NCBI RefSeq assembly: GCF_041154455.1
Contig: NZ_AP028664.1
Location: 2,481,001 to 2,545,000, forward strand
Direction of reading: 5' to 3'
Source: Variovorax sp. V213
GTDB lineage: Bacteria > Pseudomonadota > Gammaproteobacteria > Burkholderiales > Burkholderiaceae_C
Length of the DNA stretch: 64,000 bases
Shown here: piece after piece, positions 1 through 8,991 of the stretch
How positions within the stretch are numbered: the first letter of the stretch is position 1
How the letters are laid out: each line of letters begins with the position of its first letter
Notes under the pieces: model-generated
What the model was told of the DNA's origin: nothing
Database searches by the model: none
What the model saw: the letters and a program-made list of their open reading frames with translations, nothing else
Made by a program: the position numbers and the translations under genes

Positions 1-709
1 GCGTGATGCCCTTCAGGTCTTCCTCGTCGCCAAGCCGGCCGAGCGGCGCGTGCGAGGCCATTTTTTCCTCGCCCAGAGACTTGATCAGGCCGGCGGCCAT
101 CTTCGTCATGAAGAAGCCCGGGCAGATCGCGTTCACGTTGATGTTGTACCTGCCCCATTCGGCCGCGAGCGTGCGCGTGAAGCCGATCACGGCGGTCTTC
201 GAGGTGTTGTAGGCCAGCGTCTGCATCTCGGGCGGGTTGCCGTTGAGGCCCGCGATCGAGGCGATGTTGATGATGCGGCCGGTCTTTTTCGGAATCATGT
301 AGCCATTGGCGACCTGCTGCGACAGGATGAAGTAGCCGCGCACGTTGAGGTTCATCACCTTGTCCCAGGCCTCGACCGGATGGCTCTCGGCCGGCGCGCC
401 CCAGCTGGCGCCCGCGTTGTTGACGAGGATATCGATCGCGCCCATGCGCTGCAGCGTTTCGTCGGCCAGGCGGCGCGTGTCTTCTTCCTTCGAGCAATCG
501 GCGGCGATCCAGCGCGCGTCGATGCCGGCCGATTGCAGTTCGGCCGCCGCCTGCTCGAGATCTTCAGACTTGCGCGAACTCAACATGATCTTCGCGCCGG
601 CTTCACCCAGCGCATGCGCCATTTGCAGGCCCAGGCCGCGCGAGCCGCCGGTGATGAGGGCGGTCTTGCCGGTGAGGTCGAAGAGTTGCTTGGTTGTGCG
701 GGGTGTCAT
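1..709 (-). CDS. SDR family NAD(P)-dependent oxidoreductase, C-terminus cut by window edge
   Basis: Reading from the ATG at 709, the protein begins MTPRTTKQLFDLTGKTALIT and carries the Rossmann dinucleotide motif TGGSRGLG near residue 20, the NNAG motif in the middle and the active-site YNTSK (YxxxK) further on, followed by NVNAICPGFF. These are the hallmarks of a classical short-chain dehydrogenase/reductase. About 236 residues are present and the end lies outside the window, so little is missing. It is probably the most distal gene of the minus-strand catabolic block. A role as a 3-hydroxyacyl or alcohol dehydrogenase fits the beta-oxidation neighbours, but the substrate cannot be read from the sequence. 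Confidence 0.9.
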   Translation of the reverse strand, partial: MTPRTTKQLFDLTGKTALITGGSRGLGLQMAHALGEAGAKIMLSSRKSEDLEQAAAELQSAGIDARWIAADCSKEEDTRRLADETLQRMGAIDILVNNAGASWGAPAESHPVEAWDKVMNLNVRGYFILSQQVANGYMIPKKTGRIINIASIAGLNGNPPEMQTLAYNTSKTAVIGFTRTLAAEWGRYNINVNAICPGFFMTKMAAGLIKSLGEEKMASHAPLGRLGDEEDLKGIT

Positions 710-734
710 GGGTGTCTCCGGTGTTCGATGGGGT

Positions 735-1037
735 TCAGGTCTGGTAGTCCATGCATTGGCGCGCTTCGTAAACCGCGCCCATGAACGGTTTCAGCGCGAC
801 GTGCTGCGGATGGCCGGCGTAGGCTGCGAGCGCAGCCGCGTCGATGAATTCCGAGTTCAGGATCAGGTCGTAGGTGGCTTCGAGGCCGGGCTGGGCAATG
901 GCCACCTCGAAGCGCCGTATGTCGGTCGAGAGGCCGGCGCAGGCATCGAGCAAGGCCTTGGCCTTGCGGAGATTGGTCGCCTTGTCGGCGCCTTCGGCGT
1001 GGTCCTTGAACTTCCACATCACGATGTGCTTGAGCAT
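735..1037 (-). CDS. Dabb (stress-responsive alpha/beta barrel) domain protein
   Basis: A 100-residue protein starting MLKHIVMWKFKDHAEGADK. It matches the small dimeric alpha/beta-barrel (Dabb) family: an opening HIVMWKF strand, a central helix-rich segment and a PGLEATYDLILNSEF strand. Such proteins form ferredoxin-like dimers and act as small enzymes or ligand binders; the specific role here is unknown. I chose the ATG at 1037 because AGGCAGG sits just upstream and the family starts at this point; an in-frame upstream ATG at 1094 would add 19 unrelated residues and overlap the preceding gene. It lies 25 nt before the SDR gene, so the two are probably co-transcribed. Confidence 0.85.
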   Translation of the reverse strand: MLKHIVMWKFKDHAEGADKATNLRKAKALLDACAGLSTDIRRFEVAIAQPGLEATYDLILNSEFIDAAALAAYAGHPQHVALKPFMGAVYEARQCMDYQT

Positions 1038-1053
1038 GGCCTGCCTTTCCCTG

Positions 1054-1290
1054 TTATTTGTCGCCGAGGCGCGAGCGCACGTAGATGAGCGCAAAGCCGA
1101 CCAAGGCGATCACGCCGCCCGGCACAGCCATCGACCAGCCGATCGCCGGCTCGGTGCGGCCCGTGGCAATGCCGAGGATCACGAGAAACAGGCCGCCGTA
1201 GATCAGGATCCAGATCCATTTCTCGAGCCGGGCGTGCGGCTTCGGGGGCTTGACGGGGTTCGGGGTGTTGTTGGGAGCGGCGTTGGCCAT
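1054..1290 (-). CDS. Small two-helix inner-membrane protein, function unknown
   Basis: A 78-residue protein with a short proline- and asparagine-rich N-terminus followed by two hydrophobic segments, IWILIYGGLFLVILGIATG (about residues 26-44) and a second at about 52-70 (VPGGVIALVGFALIYVR), so it probably forms a membrane hairpin. I do not recognise a functional motif. The ATG at 1290 lies 2 nt after the stop of the acyl-CoA dehydrogenase gene and the Dabb gene follows after 16 nt, so it appears to be part of that operon. Small membrane proteins of this kind often follow fatty-acid genes in Comamonadaceae, but no function can be assigned. Confidence 0.75.
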   Translation of the reverse strand: MANAAPNNTPNPVKPPKPHARLEKWIWILIYGGLFLVILGIATGRTEPAIGWSMAVPGGVIALVGFALIYVRSRLGDK

Positions 1291-1292
1291 TG

Positions 1293-3149
1293 TCAAAAAG
1301 CGTCCTCGGGCAATGCTGTACAGGTGGGGTCGCGGCTCTCGACCACGTTGAGCCAGGCGCCGATTTTCGGCAGCTCGTAGTGGAAGAAATAGTCCGTGGC
1401 GCCAATCTTGCCAGCTGTTACCGCCCTCGCCTTCTCTGCGTCGATTTCCAGCGCTCGCCGCGCCACGTCCAGCCAGATCCAGGCCAGCACGGTGTGGCCG
1501 AACGCCTGCATGTAGGGCACGGCGTTGGCCAGCGCATCGGCCGGGTCGCCGGTGGACCAGGCGGCTTCGGTGGCGGTGCCGATGCGCTTCAGCGCGGCGG
1601 CCAGCGCCTGGGCGTGCCCCGCGAGCGCGGGCACCGTGGCGGCGCGGCCGATGGTGCCCGTGATGCGGCCGGCCAGCAATTGCAGGCCCCGGCCTTTTTC
1701 CATCAGCACCTTGCGGCCCAGCAGGTCGGCGGCCTGGATGCCGTGGGTACCCTCGTGAATCATGTTCAGGCGGTTGTCGCGCCAATACTGCTCCACGGGA
1801 AAGTCGCGCGTGTAGCCGTAGCCGCCATGCACCTGAATGGCCAGCGAATTGGCCTCCAGGCACCACTCGCTGGGCCAGCTCTTGGCGATGGGCGTGAGCA
1901 CCTCCAGCAACAAGCGGGCGTCGTCTGCGGCCTGCGCGCCGCCGGTCTTCTGCTCGTCGACCAGCCGGGCGCAATAGAGCTCCAGCGCCAGCGCGCCCTC
2001 GCAGTACGCCTTCTGCGCCAGCAGCATGCGCCGCACGTCGGCATGCTCGATGATGCGCACCTGCGGGCTGGCCGAGTCCTTCACGACCTGGCTGCCGGCG
2101 CCCGCCTCGGGCTTCTTCACGAGCCGGCCCTGCGGCCGCGTCTTTGCATAGTCGAGCGAGGCGTAGTAGCCGGCCATGCCAAGCATGGTGGCGGCCGTGC
2201 CGACACCGATGCGGGCCTCGTTCATCATGTGGAACATGCAGTGCAGGCCCTTGCCGGGCTCGCCGACGAGGTAGCCCACCGCGCCCGCCCTGCCGCCCAC
2301 CGGGTACTTGCCCTCGCCGAAATTCAGCAGCGTGTTGGTGGTGCCACGCCAGCCCAGCTTGTGATTCAGGCCCGCCAGCGCCACGTCGTTTCGCTCGCCG
2401 GTCAGTTCACCCCCGGTGTTCACCATTCGCTTGGGCACGATGAAGAGCGAGATGCCGCGTGTGCCAGGCACCAGCTTGCCGTTGGCGTCGGGAATCTTGG
2501 CGAGCACGATGTGCACGATGTTCTCGGTCAGCTCGTGGTCGCCGGCCGAGATCCACATCTTGTTGCCCGTGAGCCGATAGCGCGGCCCCAACGGATCGTT
2601 CTGATAGTCCGCGCCGTCGGGCACGGCGCGCGTGGCCACGTCGCTCAGCGACGAGCCGGCCTGCGGCTCGGACAGGCACATGGTGCCCGCCCAGCGGCCC
2701 GAAAATTCGTTCTTGGCGAACACCTCTTTCTGCATCTCGGTGCCATGCACCATCAGCAGGTTGGCGTTGCCGCTGGTGAGCATGTTCGAGCCGATGCTCA
2801 CCGACGCCATCGCGAAGAAGCCGTTGGCCGCGGCCTGCAGCGTATAGGGCAGCTGCATGCCGCCAATGTCGTAGTCCTGCGCCGCGCTCATCATTCCGGA
2901 TTCGACAAAAGCCTTGTGCGCATCGTGCGTGGCCTGCGGCAAGACGACCTTCTCGCCGTCGAAATGCGGCTCCTGCGTATCGACGATGCGATTGGCCGGT
3001 GCATATTTTTCGCGCGCGATACGTTCGCAGGTGTCGAGCACCGCGTCGAAGGTTTCGCGCGAGTGGTCGGCGAATCGCTCGCGCTGGCTCAGCGCTTCTG
3101 CGTCGAGCCAGTCATAAAGAAGGAAGTCGAGGGTGGGACGCAGGCTCAT
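1293..3149 (-). CDS. Acyl-CoA dehydrogenase, long DmdC-type with C-terminal extension
   Basis: This 618-residue flavoprotein catalyses the first, FAD-dependent alpha,beta-dehydrogenation of an acyl-CoA. The length is that of the 3-methylmercaptopropionyl-CoA dehydrogenase (DmdC)/AidB-like subgroup rather than the usual 380 residues. Visible motifs include MCLSEPQAGSSLSDV (FAD/substrate loop), KMWISAGDHELTENI, and the C-terminal QVHGGYGYTRDFPVEQYWRD with HEGTHGIQAADLLGRK, typical of this subgroup. The start MSLRPTLDFLLYDW matches the family N-terminus. It lies between the thiolase gene (170 nt upstream, a gap containing an interspersed palindrome) and the small membrane protein. A member of this subgroup paired with a DmdB-like ligase at 14995 could act on methylthio-, branched or other short acyl-CoAs; the actual substrate is not known. 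Confidence 0.93.
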   Translation of the reverse strand: MSLRPTLDFLLYDWLDAEALSQRERFADHSRETFDAVLDTCERIAREKYAPANRIVDTQEPHFDGEKVVLPQATHDAHKAFVESGMMSAAQDYDIGGMQLPYTLQAAANGFFAMASVSIGSNMLTSGNANLLMVHGTEMQKEVFAKNEFSGRWAGTMCLSEPQAGSSLSDVATRAVPDGADYQNDPLGPRYRLTGNKMWISAGDHELTENIVHIVLAKIPDANGKLVPGTRGISLFIVPKRMVNTGGELTGERNDVALAGLNHKLGWRGTTNTLLNFGEGKYPVGGRAGAVGYLVGEPGKGLHCMFHMMNEARIGVGTAATMLGMAGYYASLDYAKTRPQGRLVKKPEAGAGSQVVKDSASPQVRIIEHADVRRMLLAQKAYCEGALALELYCARLVDEQKTGGAQAADDARLLLEVLTPIAKSWPSEWCLEANSLAIQVHGGYGYTRDFPVEQYWRDNRLNMIHEGTHGIQAADLLGRKVLMEKGRGLQLLAGRITGTIGRAATVPALAGHAQALAAALKRIGTATEAAWSTGDPADALANAVPYMQAFGHTVLAWIWLDVARRALEIDAEKARAVTAGKIGATDYFFHYELPKIGAWLNVVESRDPTCTALPEDAF

Positions 3150-3225
3150 GATCGAATCTTGATGTTGAGGCTATCGACTTCGAGCGGTAGCACTCGTCGG
3201 CCGGCGAAGCCCGGCCCGTTCGCGA

Positions 3226-3259
3226 AACACCGCGGAACCGGCTCAGCCGGGCCGCTGGT
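3226..3259. repeat. Interspersed 34-nt palindromic element, copy 1
   Basis: The complement of this segment matches 23543-23576 at 32 of 34 positions; the only difference is two bases in the hairpin loop (TG here, AA there). The core is CCGGC-N3-GCCGG, flanked by outer pairing ACCaGCGG with CCGCGGT. It lies in the 170-nt gap between the acyl-CoA dehydrogenase and thiolase genes. The surrounding GC-rich sequence, including CCCCCGGAAGGGGG just beside it, also looks like repeat material. I believe this kind of element is dispersed through Variovorax genomes, but that is from memory. Confidence 0.75.
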
Positions 3260-3319
3260 GTTGCCCCCGGAAGGGGGTTGGCGGAGGCGACACGCAGCGC
3301 GCCGCAGCCTGGGGGAGAG

Positions 3320-4495
3320 TCAAAGCACCTCGAAGACGCCCGCGGCGCCCATGCCACCACCGATGCACATCGTGACCAGCACCTTCTTCGCGCCGCGGCG
3401 CTTGCCCTCGATGAGCGCATGGCCCGTGAGGCGCTGGCCGCTCACGCCGTAGGGGTGGCCCACGGCGATGGCGCCGCCGTCCACGTTCAGGCGGTCGCCC
3501 GGGATGCCGAGCTTGTCGCGGCAGTAGATCACCTGCACCGCGAAGGCTTCGTTCAGTTCCCACAGGTCGATGTCGTCGACCGTGAGGCCCAGGCGCTTGA
3601 GCACCTTCGGAATCGCGAAGACGGGGCCGATGCCCATTTCGTCGGGCTCGCAGCCGGCCACGGCAAAGCCGAGAAAGCGGCCGAGCGGCTTCAGGCCCTT
3701 TTGCTGAGCGTACTTCTCGTCGACCACCACGCAGGCGCCGCCGCCGTCGGAGAACTGGCTGGCATTGCCGGCCGAGATCAGGCCGCCAGGCAGCGCCGGG
3801 CGAATGCCGCTGATGCCTTCCTTGGTGGTGCCGGCGCGGATGCCTTCGTCGTTCTCGACCGTGACTTCCTTGGTGCGCAGGCCCATCACGGGGTCGGCCA
3901 CGCCGGCCAGCACGGTGATGGGAGCGATCTCGTCCTTGAAGCGGCCGGCTTCGAGCGCGGCGGTGGCCTTTTGCTGGCTCGCGGCGCCGTATTCGTCCAT
4001 GGCGTCGCGGCCGATGTTGTAGCGCTTGGCGACCTGCTCGGCCGTCTGCAGCATGTTCCAGTAGATCTCGGGCTTGTGCTTCACGAGCCAGGGGTCGGCC
4101 AGCATGTGCTTGTTGGCTTCGTTCTGCACGCACGAGATGCTCTCGACGCCGCCGGCCACGTAGACCTCGCCCTCGCCCGCGATGATGCGCTGCGCGGCGG
4201 TGGCGATGGTCTGCAGGCCCGAGGAGCAGAAGCGGTTGATCGTCATGCCCGAAGTGGTGACGGGACAGCCGGCGCGCAGTGCGACCTGGCGTGCGATGTT
4301 GGAGCCGGTGGCGCCCTCGGGCGTGGCGCAACCCATGATCACGTCGTCGACTTCTGCGGCTTCGATGCCGGCGCGCGCGATGGCGTGCTGCACGGCATGG
4401 CCGCCGAGCGTGGCGCCGTGCGTCATGTTGAAGGCACCCTTCCAGCTCTTCGCGAGCGGCGTGCGGGCGGTGGAAACAATGACGGCGCTGGTCAT
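3320..4495 (-). CDS. Acetyl-CoA C-acyltransferase (thiolase)
   Basis: A 391-residue thiolase that would cleave 3-ketoacyl-CoA with CoA to acetyl-CoA and a shortened acyl-CoA. The nucleophilic cysteine is in NRFCSSGLQT (Cys90). The C-terminal catalytic motifs are GGAIAVGHPYGVSGQR (His) and VTMCIGGGMGAAGVFE (second Cys about 377). The ATG at 4495 follows a GGACCT stretch and gives the standard start MTSAVIVSTARTPLAKSWKG; a further in-frame ATG at 4552 would overlap the M20 gene. It is probably co-transcribed with the M20 peptidase (40 nt upstream) and the fadB-like gene, so the beta-oxidation steps 1-4 are all encoded within 7 kb. Confidence 0.95.
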   Translation of the reverse strand: MTSAVIVSTARTPLAKSWKGAFNMTHGATLGGHAVQHAIARAGIEAAEVDDVIMGCATPEGATGSNIARQVALRAGCPVTTSGMTINRFCSSGLQTIATAAQRIIAGEGEVYVAGGVESISCVQNEANKHMLADPWLVKHKPEIYWNMLQTAEQVAKRYNIGRDAMDEYGAASQQKATAALEAGRFKDEIAPITVLAGVADPVMGLRTKEVTVENDEGIRAGTTKEGISGIRPALPGGLISAGNASQFSDGGGACVVVDEKYAQQKGLKPLGRFLGFAVAGCEPDEMGIGPVFAIPKVLKRLGLTVDDIDLWELNEAFAVQVIYCRDKLGIPGDRLNVDGGAIAVGHPYGVSGQRLTGHALIEGKRRGAKKVLVTMCIGGGMGAAGVFEVL

Positions 4496-4535
4496 GGTGA
4501 GGTCCTTTGAAGATGGAAGGGAAAGAGGGTTGTCG

Positions 4536-6011
4536 TCATTGCGCCGGCGCAACGCTGGTGTTGCGCAGGAGCTGGTGATAGAAGCCGATCATCTCGCCGT
4601 AGTTGGAGATGGCCAGGCGTTCGTTGGTGCCATGGAAACGGGCGAGGTCTTCGCTCTTCATGCGGAACGGCGAAAAGCGGTAGACGGCATCGCTCACCAG
4701 GCTGAAATGGCGCGAGTCGGTGGCGGCCGTCATGAGGCCGGGGGCCACGACGACATCCGGAAACGACTGGCGCACTGCCTGTTGAATGGCACGGTAGCCG
4801 GTGCTGTCTGTCGGCGACACGGGCGACGGCTCGGAGTTGCCGGGGTAGCGCTTGATCTTGATCTCGTCGTTGCCGAGCGCCTTGCGCAAGTGCGCCTCCA
4901 CGCTGTCGATGGTGTCGCCCGGCAGGATGCGGAAGTTGACGGCGGCCTCGGCGCGGCCGGGCAGCACGTTGTCCTTGTTGCCGGCGCGCACGATGGTCAA
5001 TGCAGTGGTCGTGCGCAACATGGCGTTGCTGCTCGGGCTCTTCTCCAACTGCCCACGCACCAGCGGTTCGGTGAGCCACAGGTTGGACAGCATCACGCGG
5101 TTGACGCCGCCCATCTCGGGTGCGAGCGCACCGAACATCTGGGCGGCCACGCCCTGGATGGCACCGGGCATGGGCGTGGCTTCGAGCCGCGCGAGCGCCG
5201 CGCTCATGCTGCCGATGGCGCTGCGCTGCGGCGGCATCGACGAATGGCCAGGGGCGGTGTCGAGCGAAAGAAAGAAGGTGCCGTAGCCCTTCTCCGCAAG
5301 ACCGATGAGCGCTGCGGGCTTGGAGAGGCCGGGCAGCACGCCGTCGAGGATCAGCAGGCCCTCGTCGAGCACCCAGTCGAGCCGCACGTTGCGCGACTTG
5401 AGCAGTTCGGCAATCGGCAGCGCGCCGCGCAGGCCGCTCACCTCTTCGTCGTCGCCCATCACGAGGTAGACGGTCTGCCTCGGCTTGAAGCCGCTCGCGA
5501 CCAGCAGCTCGATGGCTTCCATCTGCGCGAACAGGTTGCCCTTGTTGTCGAGCGTGCCGCGGCCCCAGACGTAGCCGTCCTTGATCTCGCCCGCGAAGGG
5601 ATCGACTGACCAGGCTTTCTCGGTGCCCGGTGCGATCGGCACCATGTCCTGGTGCGCCATGAGCGCGATCGGCTTGGCCGCAGGATCGGTGCCGGCCCAT
5701 GTATAGAGCAACGCCCGCTGGCCGACCACTTCTTTCTTGAGGGTGGCGTGCAGCTTGGGAAACTGCTGTGCGAGGTAGGCATGCAGCTTGTCGAATTCGG
5801 CCAGGTTGGCGGCCGGGTCGTCGAGGCTGGACACCGTGCGGATCGCAACTGCCCCCGAGAGCCGCCTGGCGGCTGCCTGCAGGTCGATCTCGAGCTTGGG
5901 CGCGGGCGCCACCGCCAGCTGCTGCGACGGCGTGCGCCAAGTCTTGACCGCCACGGCCGCCACCAGTGCGACCAGCACCAGCAGCAGCCCGAGAAAGATT
6001 CGTTTCAACAT
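4536..6011 (-). CDS. M20 family zinc peptidase, membrane-anchored
   Basis: A 491-residue protein with an N-terminal hydrophobic anchor or signal (about residues 5-22, FLGLLLVLVALVAAVAV) and an M20 metallopeptidase body. Metal-ligand motifs are visible: ALMAHQDMVPI (first His/Asp), GRGTLDNKGN (bridging Asp) and MGDDEEVSG (Glu-Glu). The length and arrangement resemble the PM20D1/carboxypeptidase S branch, which hydrolyses N-acyl amino acids or dipeptides. That branch would fit a cluster handling acyl chains, because it could release a fatty or organic acid from an amino-acid conjugate, but this is inference. It lies 25 nt after the fadB-like gene and 40 nt before the thiolase gene. Confidence 0.9.
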   Translation of the reverse strand: MLKRIFLGLLLVLVALVAAVAVKTWRTPSQQLAVAPAPKLEIDLQAAARRLSGAVAIRTVSSLDDPAANLAEFDKLHAYLAQQFPKLHATLKKEVVGQRALLYTWAGTDPAAKPIALMAHQDMVPIAPGTEKAWSVDPFAGEIKDGYVWGRGTLDNKGNLFAQMEAIELLVASGFKPRQTVYLVMGDDEEVSGLRGALPIAELLKSRNVRLDWVLDEGLLILDGVLPGLSKPAALIGLAEKGYGTFFLSLDTAPGHSSMPPQRSAIGSMSAALARLEATPMPGAIQGVAAQMFGALAPEMGGVNRVMLSNLWLTEPLVRGQLEKSPSSNAMLRTTTALTIVRAGNKDNVLPGRAEAAVNFRILPGDTIDSVEAHLRKALGNDEIKIKRYPGNSEPSPVSPTDSTGYRAIQQAVRQSFPDVVVAPGLMTAATDSRHFSLVSDAVYRFSPFRMKSEDLARFHGTNERLAISNYGEMIGFYHQLLRNTSVAPAQ

Positions 6012-6036
6012 GGGCGGTCAGTTTCCCGATCTGCTG

Positions 6037-8142
6037 TCAGCTGAACTGCTTGCCTTCTGCGGCCAGCTTCTGGATCAGCGGCGCGGGCTGCCAGAACTCG
6101 GCGTCGTCGCGCGGGTTCTTGGCAAAGCGCTTCATGGTTTCGGCCACGTTGTACAGGCCGACTTGCGATGCGTAGTGCATCGGGCCGCCGCGCCAGATCG
6201 GGAAGCCGTATCCGGTGAGGTACACCATGTCGATGTCGCCCGACTTCGACGCAATGCCGTCCTCGAGGATGTGCGCGCCTTCGTTCACCAGCGCATACAC
6301 CAGGCGCTGCACGATCTCTTCATCGGAAATCTTGCGCGGCGTGATGCCGAGCTCCTTGCGGTGGTCTTCGATCATCTTGTTGACGAGCTCGGACGGAATC
6401 GCGTCGCGCTTGCCGGCCTGGTAGTCGTACCACCCTGCCCCGGTCTTCTGGCCGAAGCGGCCCAGCTCGCACAGCTTGTCGGCGGTGCGGCTGTACTTCA
6501 TGTCGGGATACTCCACGGCGCGGCGCTTGCGAATGGCCCAGCCGATGTCGTTGCCGGCCAGGTCGCCCATGCGGAACGGGCCCATGGCAAAGCCGAACTT
6601 TTCGACGGCTTTGTCGACCTGCTGCGGCGTGGCGCCTTCGTCCAGCAGGAAGCCCGCCTGGCGCGAGTACTGCTCGATCATGCGGTTGCCGATGAAGCCG
6701 TCGCACACGCCCGAGACCACGGCCGTCTTCTTGATCTTCTTGCCAATGTCCATGACGGTGGCGAGAACGTCCTTGGCCGTTTCCTTGCCGCGGACCACTT
6801 CGAGCAGCTTCATCACGTTGGCCGGGCTGAAGAAGTGCATGCCGACCACGTCCTGCGGCCGCTGGGTGAAGGCTGCGATCTTGTCGACGTCGAGCGTCGA
6901 GGTGTTGGAGGCCAGGATGGCGCCCTTCCTGGCCACGCGATCAAGTTCCTTGAACACCTTTTCCTTCACGCCGAGTTCCTCGAACACGGCTTCGATGATC
7001 AGATCAGCGTCCTTCAGGTCGTTGTAGTCGAGCGTGGTGCTCAGAAGCGCCATGCGTTGCTCGTACTTGTCCTGCTTGAGCTTGCCCTTCTTGACCTGCG
7101 ATTCGTAGTTCTTGCGGATCGTGGCAATGCCGCGGTCGAGCGCGTCCTGCTTCATCTCGAGAATCTTGACGGGGATGCCGGCGTTCAGGAAGTTCATCGA
7201 AATGCCGCCACCCATGGTGCCGGCACCGATCACGCCGACCGACTTGATCTCGCGCTTGGGCGTGTCGTCCGCCACGTCGGGGATCTTGGAAGCCGCGCGC
7301 TCGGCCATGAACAGGTGGCGCAGCGCCAGCGATTCGGGCGTGAACATCAGCGAGGTGAAGATCCGGCGCTCTTCGGCCATGCCTTCGTCGAACTTCATCT
7401 TGGTGGCGGCCTGCACCGCGTCGACGCACTTGAGCGGCGCCGGATAGTTCTTCGACATGCCGCCGACCATGTTCTTGGCGAACTGGAAGTAGGCGTCGCC
7501 CTGCGGGTGCTTGCACGGCAGGTTGCGCACCAGCGGCAATGCGTCGCCGGTCTTGCCGGCCACGCTCTTGGCGAAGGCCACGGCCTCCTCGAACACCGAC
7601 TCGGGAGAGCCCGCGAGCTTGTCGAACAGCTTCTGGCCCGGCAGGCTGGCCAGCAGCTCGCTCTTGACGGGCTCGCCGCTCACGATCATGTTGAGCGCGG
7701 TTTCCACGCCAAGCACGCGCGGCAGGCGCTGCGTGCCGCCGGCGCCGGGGATGAGGCCCAGCTTGACTTCCGGCAGCGCGATGCTGGTGCCGGGCGCCGC
7801 CACGCGGTAGTGGCAGCCCAGCGCCAGTTCGAGGCCGCCGCCCATGCACACCGAGTGAATGGCCGCGACGATCGGCTTCGGCGAAGCCTCGAGCGCGAGG
7901 ATGACGCTCAGCAGATTGGGTTCTTGCAGCGCCTTGGGCGTGCCGAATTCCTTGATGTCCGCACCGCCCGAGAAGGCCTTGCCGGCGCCCGTGATGACGA
8001 TGGCCTTGACGGCGTCATCGGCATTCGCCTTCGACAACCCATCGGTGATGCCGATGCGGGTCGAGAAACCGAGACCGTTGACCGGCGGGTTGGTCAGTGT
8101 GATCACGGCGACATCGCCGAGCACTTTGTATTCAGCCGTCAT
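6037..8142 (-). CDS. FadB/FadJ-type enoyl-CoA hydratase / 3-hydroxyacyl-CoA dehydrogenase
   Basis: A 701-residue fusion enzyme. The N-terminal crotonase domain (about 1-200) has the oxyanion-hole region FSGGADIKEFG and the acid/base segment CMGGGLELALGCHYRVA with ALPEVKLGLIPGAGGTQR. A Rossmann NAD-binding domain follows, with GVIGAGTMGGG at about 303-313, then the 3-hydroxyacyl-CoA dehydrogenase catalytic stretch VVGMHFFSPANVMKLLEVV and two C-terminal helical domains ending in GYGFPIWRGGPM. It would catalyse hydration and NAD-dependent oxidation in beta-oxidation. A good AAGGAA precedes the ATG. The 152-nt upstream gap holds an A/T-rich patch and a GGATCC-containing stem-loop, so expression may be partly separate from the liv genes. 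Confidence 0.95.
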   Translation of the reverse strand: MTAEYKVLGDVAVITLTNPPVNGLGFSTRIGITDGLSKANADDAVKAIVITGAGKAFSGGADIKEFGTPKALQEPNLLSVILALEASPKPIVAAIHSVCMGGGLELALGCHYRVAAPGTSIALPEVKLGLIPGAGGTQRLPRVLGVETALNMIVSGEPVKSELLASLPGQKLFDKLAGSPESVFEEAVAFAKSVAGKTGDALPLVRNLPCKHPQGDAYFQFAKNMVGGMSKNYPAPLKCVDAVQAATKMKFDEGMAEERRIFTSLMFTPESLALRHLFMAERAASKIPDVADDTPKREIKSVGVIGAGTMGGGISMNFLNAGIPVKILEMKQDALDRGIATIRKNYESQVKKGKLKQDKYEQRMALLSTTLDYNDLKDADLIIEAVFEELGVKEKVFKELDRVARKGAILASNTSTLDVDKIAAFTQRPQDVVGMHFFSPANVMKLLEVVRGKETAKDVLATVMDIGKKIKKTAVVSGVCDGFIGNRMIEQYSRQAGFLLDEGATPQQVDKAVEKFGFAMGPFRMGDLAGNDIGWAIRKRRAVEYPDMKYSRTADKLCELGRFGQKTGAGWYDYQAGKRDAIPSELVNKMIEDHRKELGITPRKISDEEIVQRLVYALVNEGAHILEDGIASKSGDIDMVYLTGYGFPIWRGGPMHYASQVGLYNVAETMKRFAKNPRDDAEFWQPAPLIQKLAAEGKQFS

Positions 8143-8253
8143 GCTGCATTCCTTGGTGTGTGAAGAAAAAGAAGAAAAAGCACGAGTGTTCTTTTTCGAG
8201 GGATTCTAGGCGTTTCGCGTGGCCTCACAATGGCACGCAGTCGCTGTTGGGAC

Positions 8254-8284
8254 AAGGGGATCCAGGGCGCGGCCCGGATCCCTT
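8254..8284. terminator. GC-rich stem-loop after livF
   Basis: AAGGGGATCC and GGATCCCTT form the arms of a strong inverted repeat enclosing a GC-rich 12-nt segment, beginning 10 nt beyond the livF stop codon in the direction of transcription. No T-run follows on the minus strand, so it may stabilise the 3' end or cause partial termination rather than act as a classical intrinsic terminator. Confidence 0.45.
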
Positions 8285-8294
8285 CAGGGGCTTG

Positions 8295-8990
8295 TCAGAC
8301 CTCGAGCCACTCTTTGCGAGTGGTCGCATCGGCACGCAGGCTGTCGGGCGTGCCGTCGAACACGATGCTGCCATGGCCCATCACCAGCGCACGGTCGGAG
8401 ATCTGCATCGCAATGGTCAGCTTCTGCTCGATCAGCAACACCGAGATGCCCTTGTCCTTGAGCGTCTTCAGGTACTGCCCCACCAGCTCGACGATCTTCG
8501 GCGCGAGGCCTTCGGTCGGCTCGTCGATGATGATCAGGTCGGGGTCGCCCATGAGGGTGCGGCACAGCGTGAGCATCTGCTGCTCGCCGCCCGAGAGCAC
8601 GCCGGCCTCGGTGTGCTGGCGCTCCTTCAGCCGCGGGAACATGCCGTACATGTCGTCGAAGGACCAGCGGCTGCCCTTGCCCGAGCCCTTCTGCCCCAAG
8701 AGCAGGTTCTGGTGCACCGTGAGCTTGGGGAAGATGTCTCGGTTCTCGGGCACGTAGCCGATGCCCAGGTGGGCGATTTCGTAGGCCTTCCGGCGCAGGA
8801 TGTCCTGGTCTTTCCAGCGCAGCGTGCCCTCGGCATGCACCAGGCCCATGATGGCCTTGGCGGTGGTCGAGCGGCCGGAGCCGTTGCGGCCCAGCAGCGC
8901 GACGATTTCGCCCGCCCCGACGTTGAAGGAAACGCCATGCAGCACATGGCTCTTGCCGTAGTAGGCGTGGATGTCATGAAGTTTCAGCAT
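8295..8990 (-). CDS. livF: LivF-type ABC transporter ATP-binding protein, Walker A lysine replaced by arginine
   Basis: A 231-residue ATPase of the HAAT (branched-chain amino acid) type, which would pair with LivG to power LivH-LivM. Walker A reads GRNGSGRST instead of GxxGxGKST, so the invariant lysine is an arginine; the codon CGC is clear in the DNA. The signature LSGGEQQMLTLCRTL and Walker B LIIIDEPTEGL are intact. The ATG at 8990 gives the family start MLKLHDIHAYYGKSHVLHGV and lies 1 nt from the livG stop; an upstream in-frame ATG would sit inside livG. Because the arginine site pairs with the unusual signature of LivG, one of the two ATP sites in the dimer looks degenerate. Confidence 0.93.
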   Translation of the reverse strand: MLKLHDIHAYYGKSHVLHGVSFNVGAGEIVALLGRNGSGRSTTAKAIMGLVHAEGTLRWKDQDILRRKAYEIAHLGIGYVPENRDIFPKLTVHQNLLLGQKGSGKGSRWSFDDMYGMFPRLKERQHTEAGVLSGGEQQMLTLCRTLMGDPDLIIIDEPTEGLAPKIVELVGQYLKTLKDKGISVLLIEQKLTIAMQISDRALVMGHGSIVFDGTPDSLRADATTRKEWLEV

Positions 8991-8991
8991 T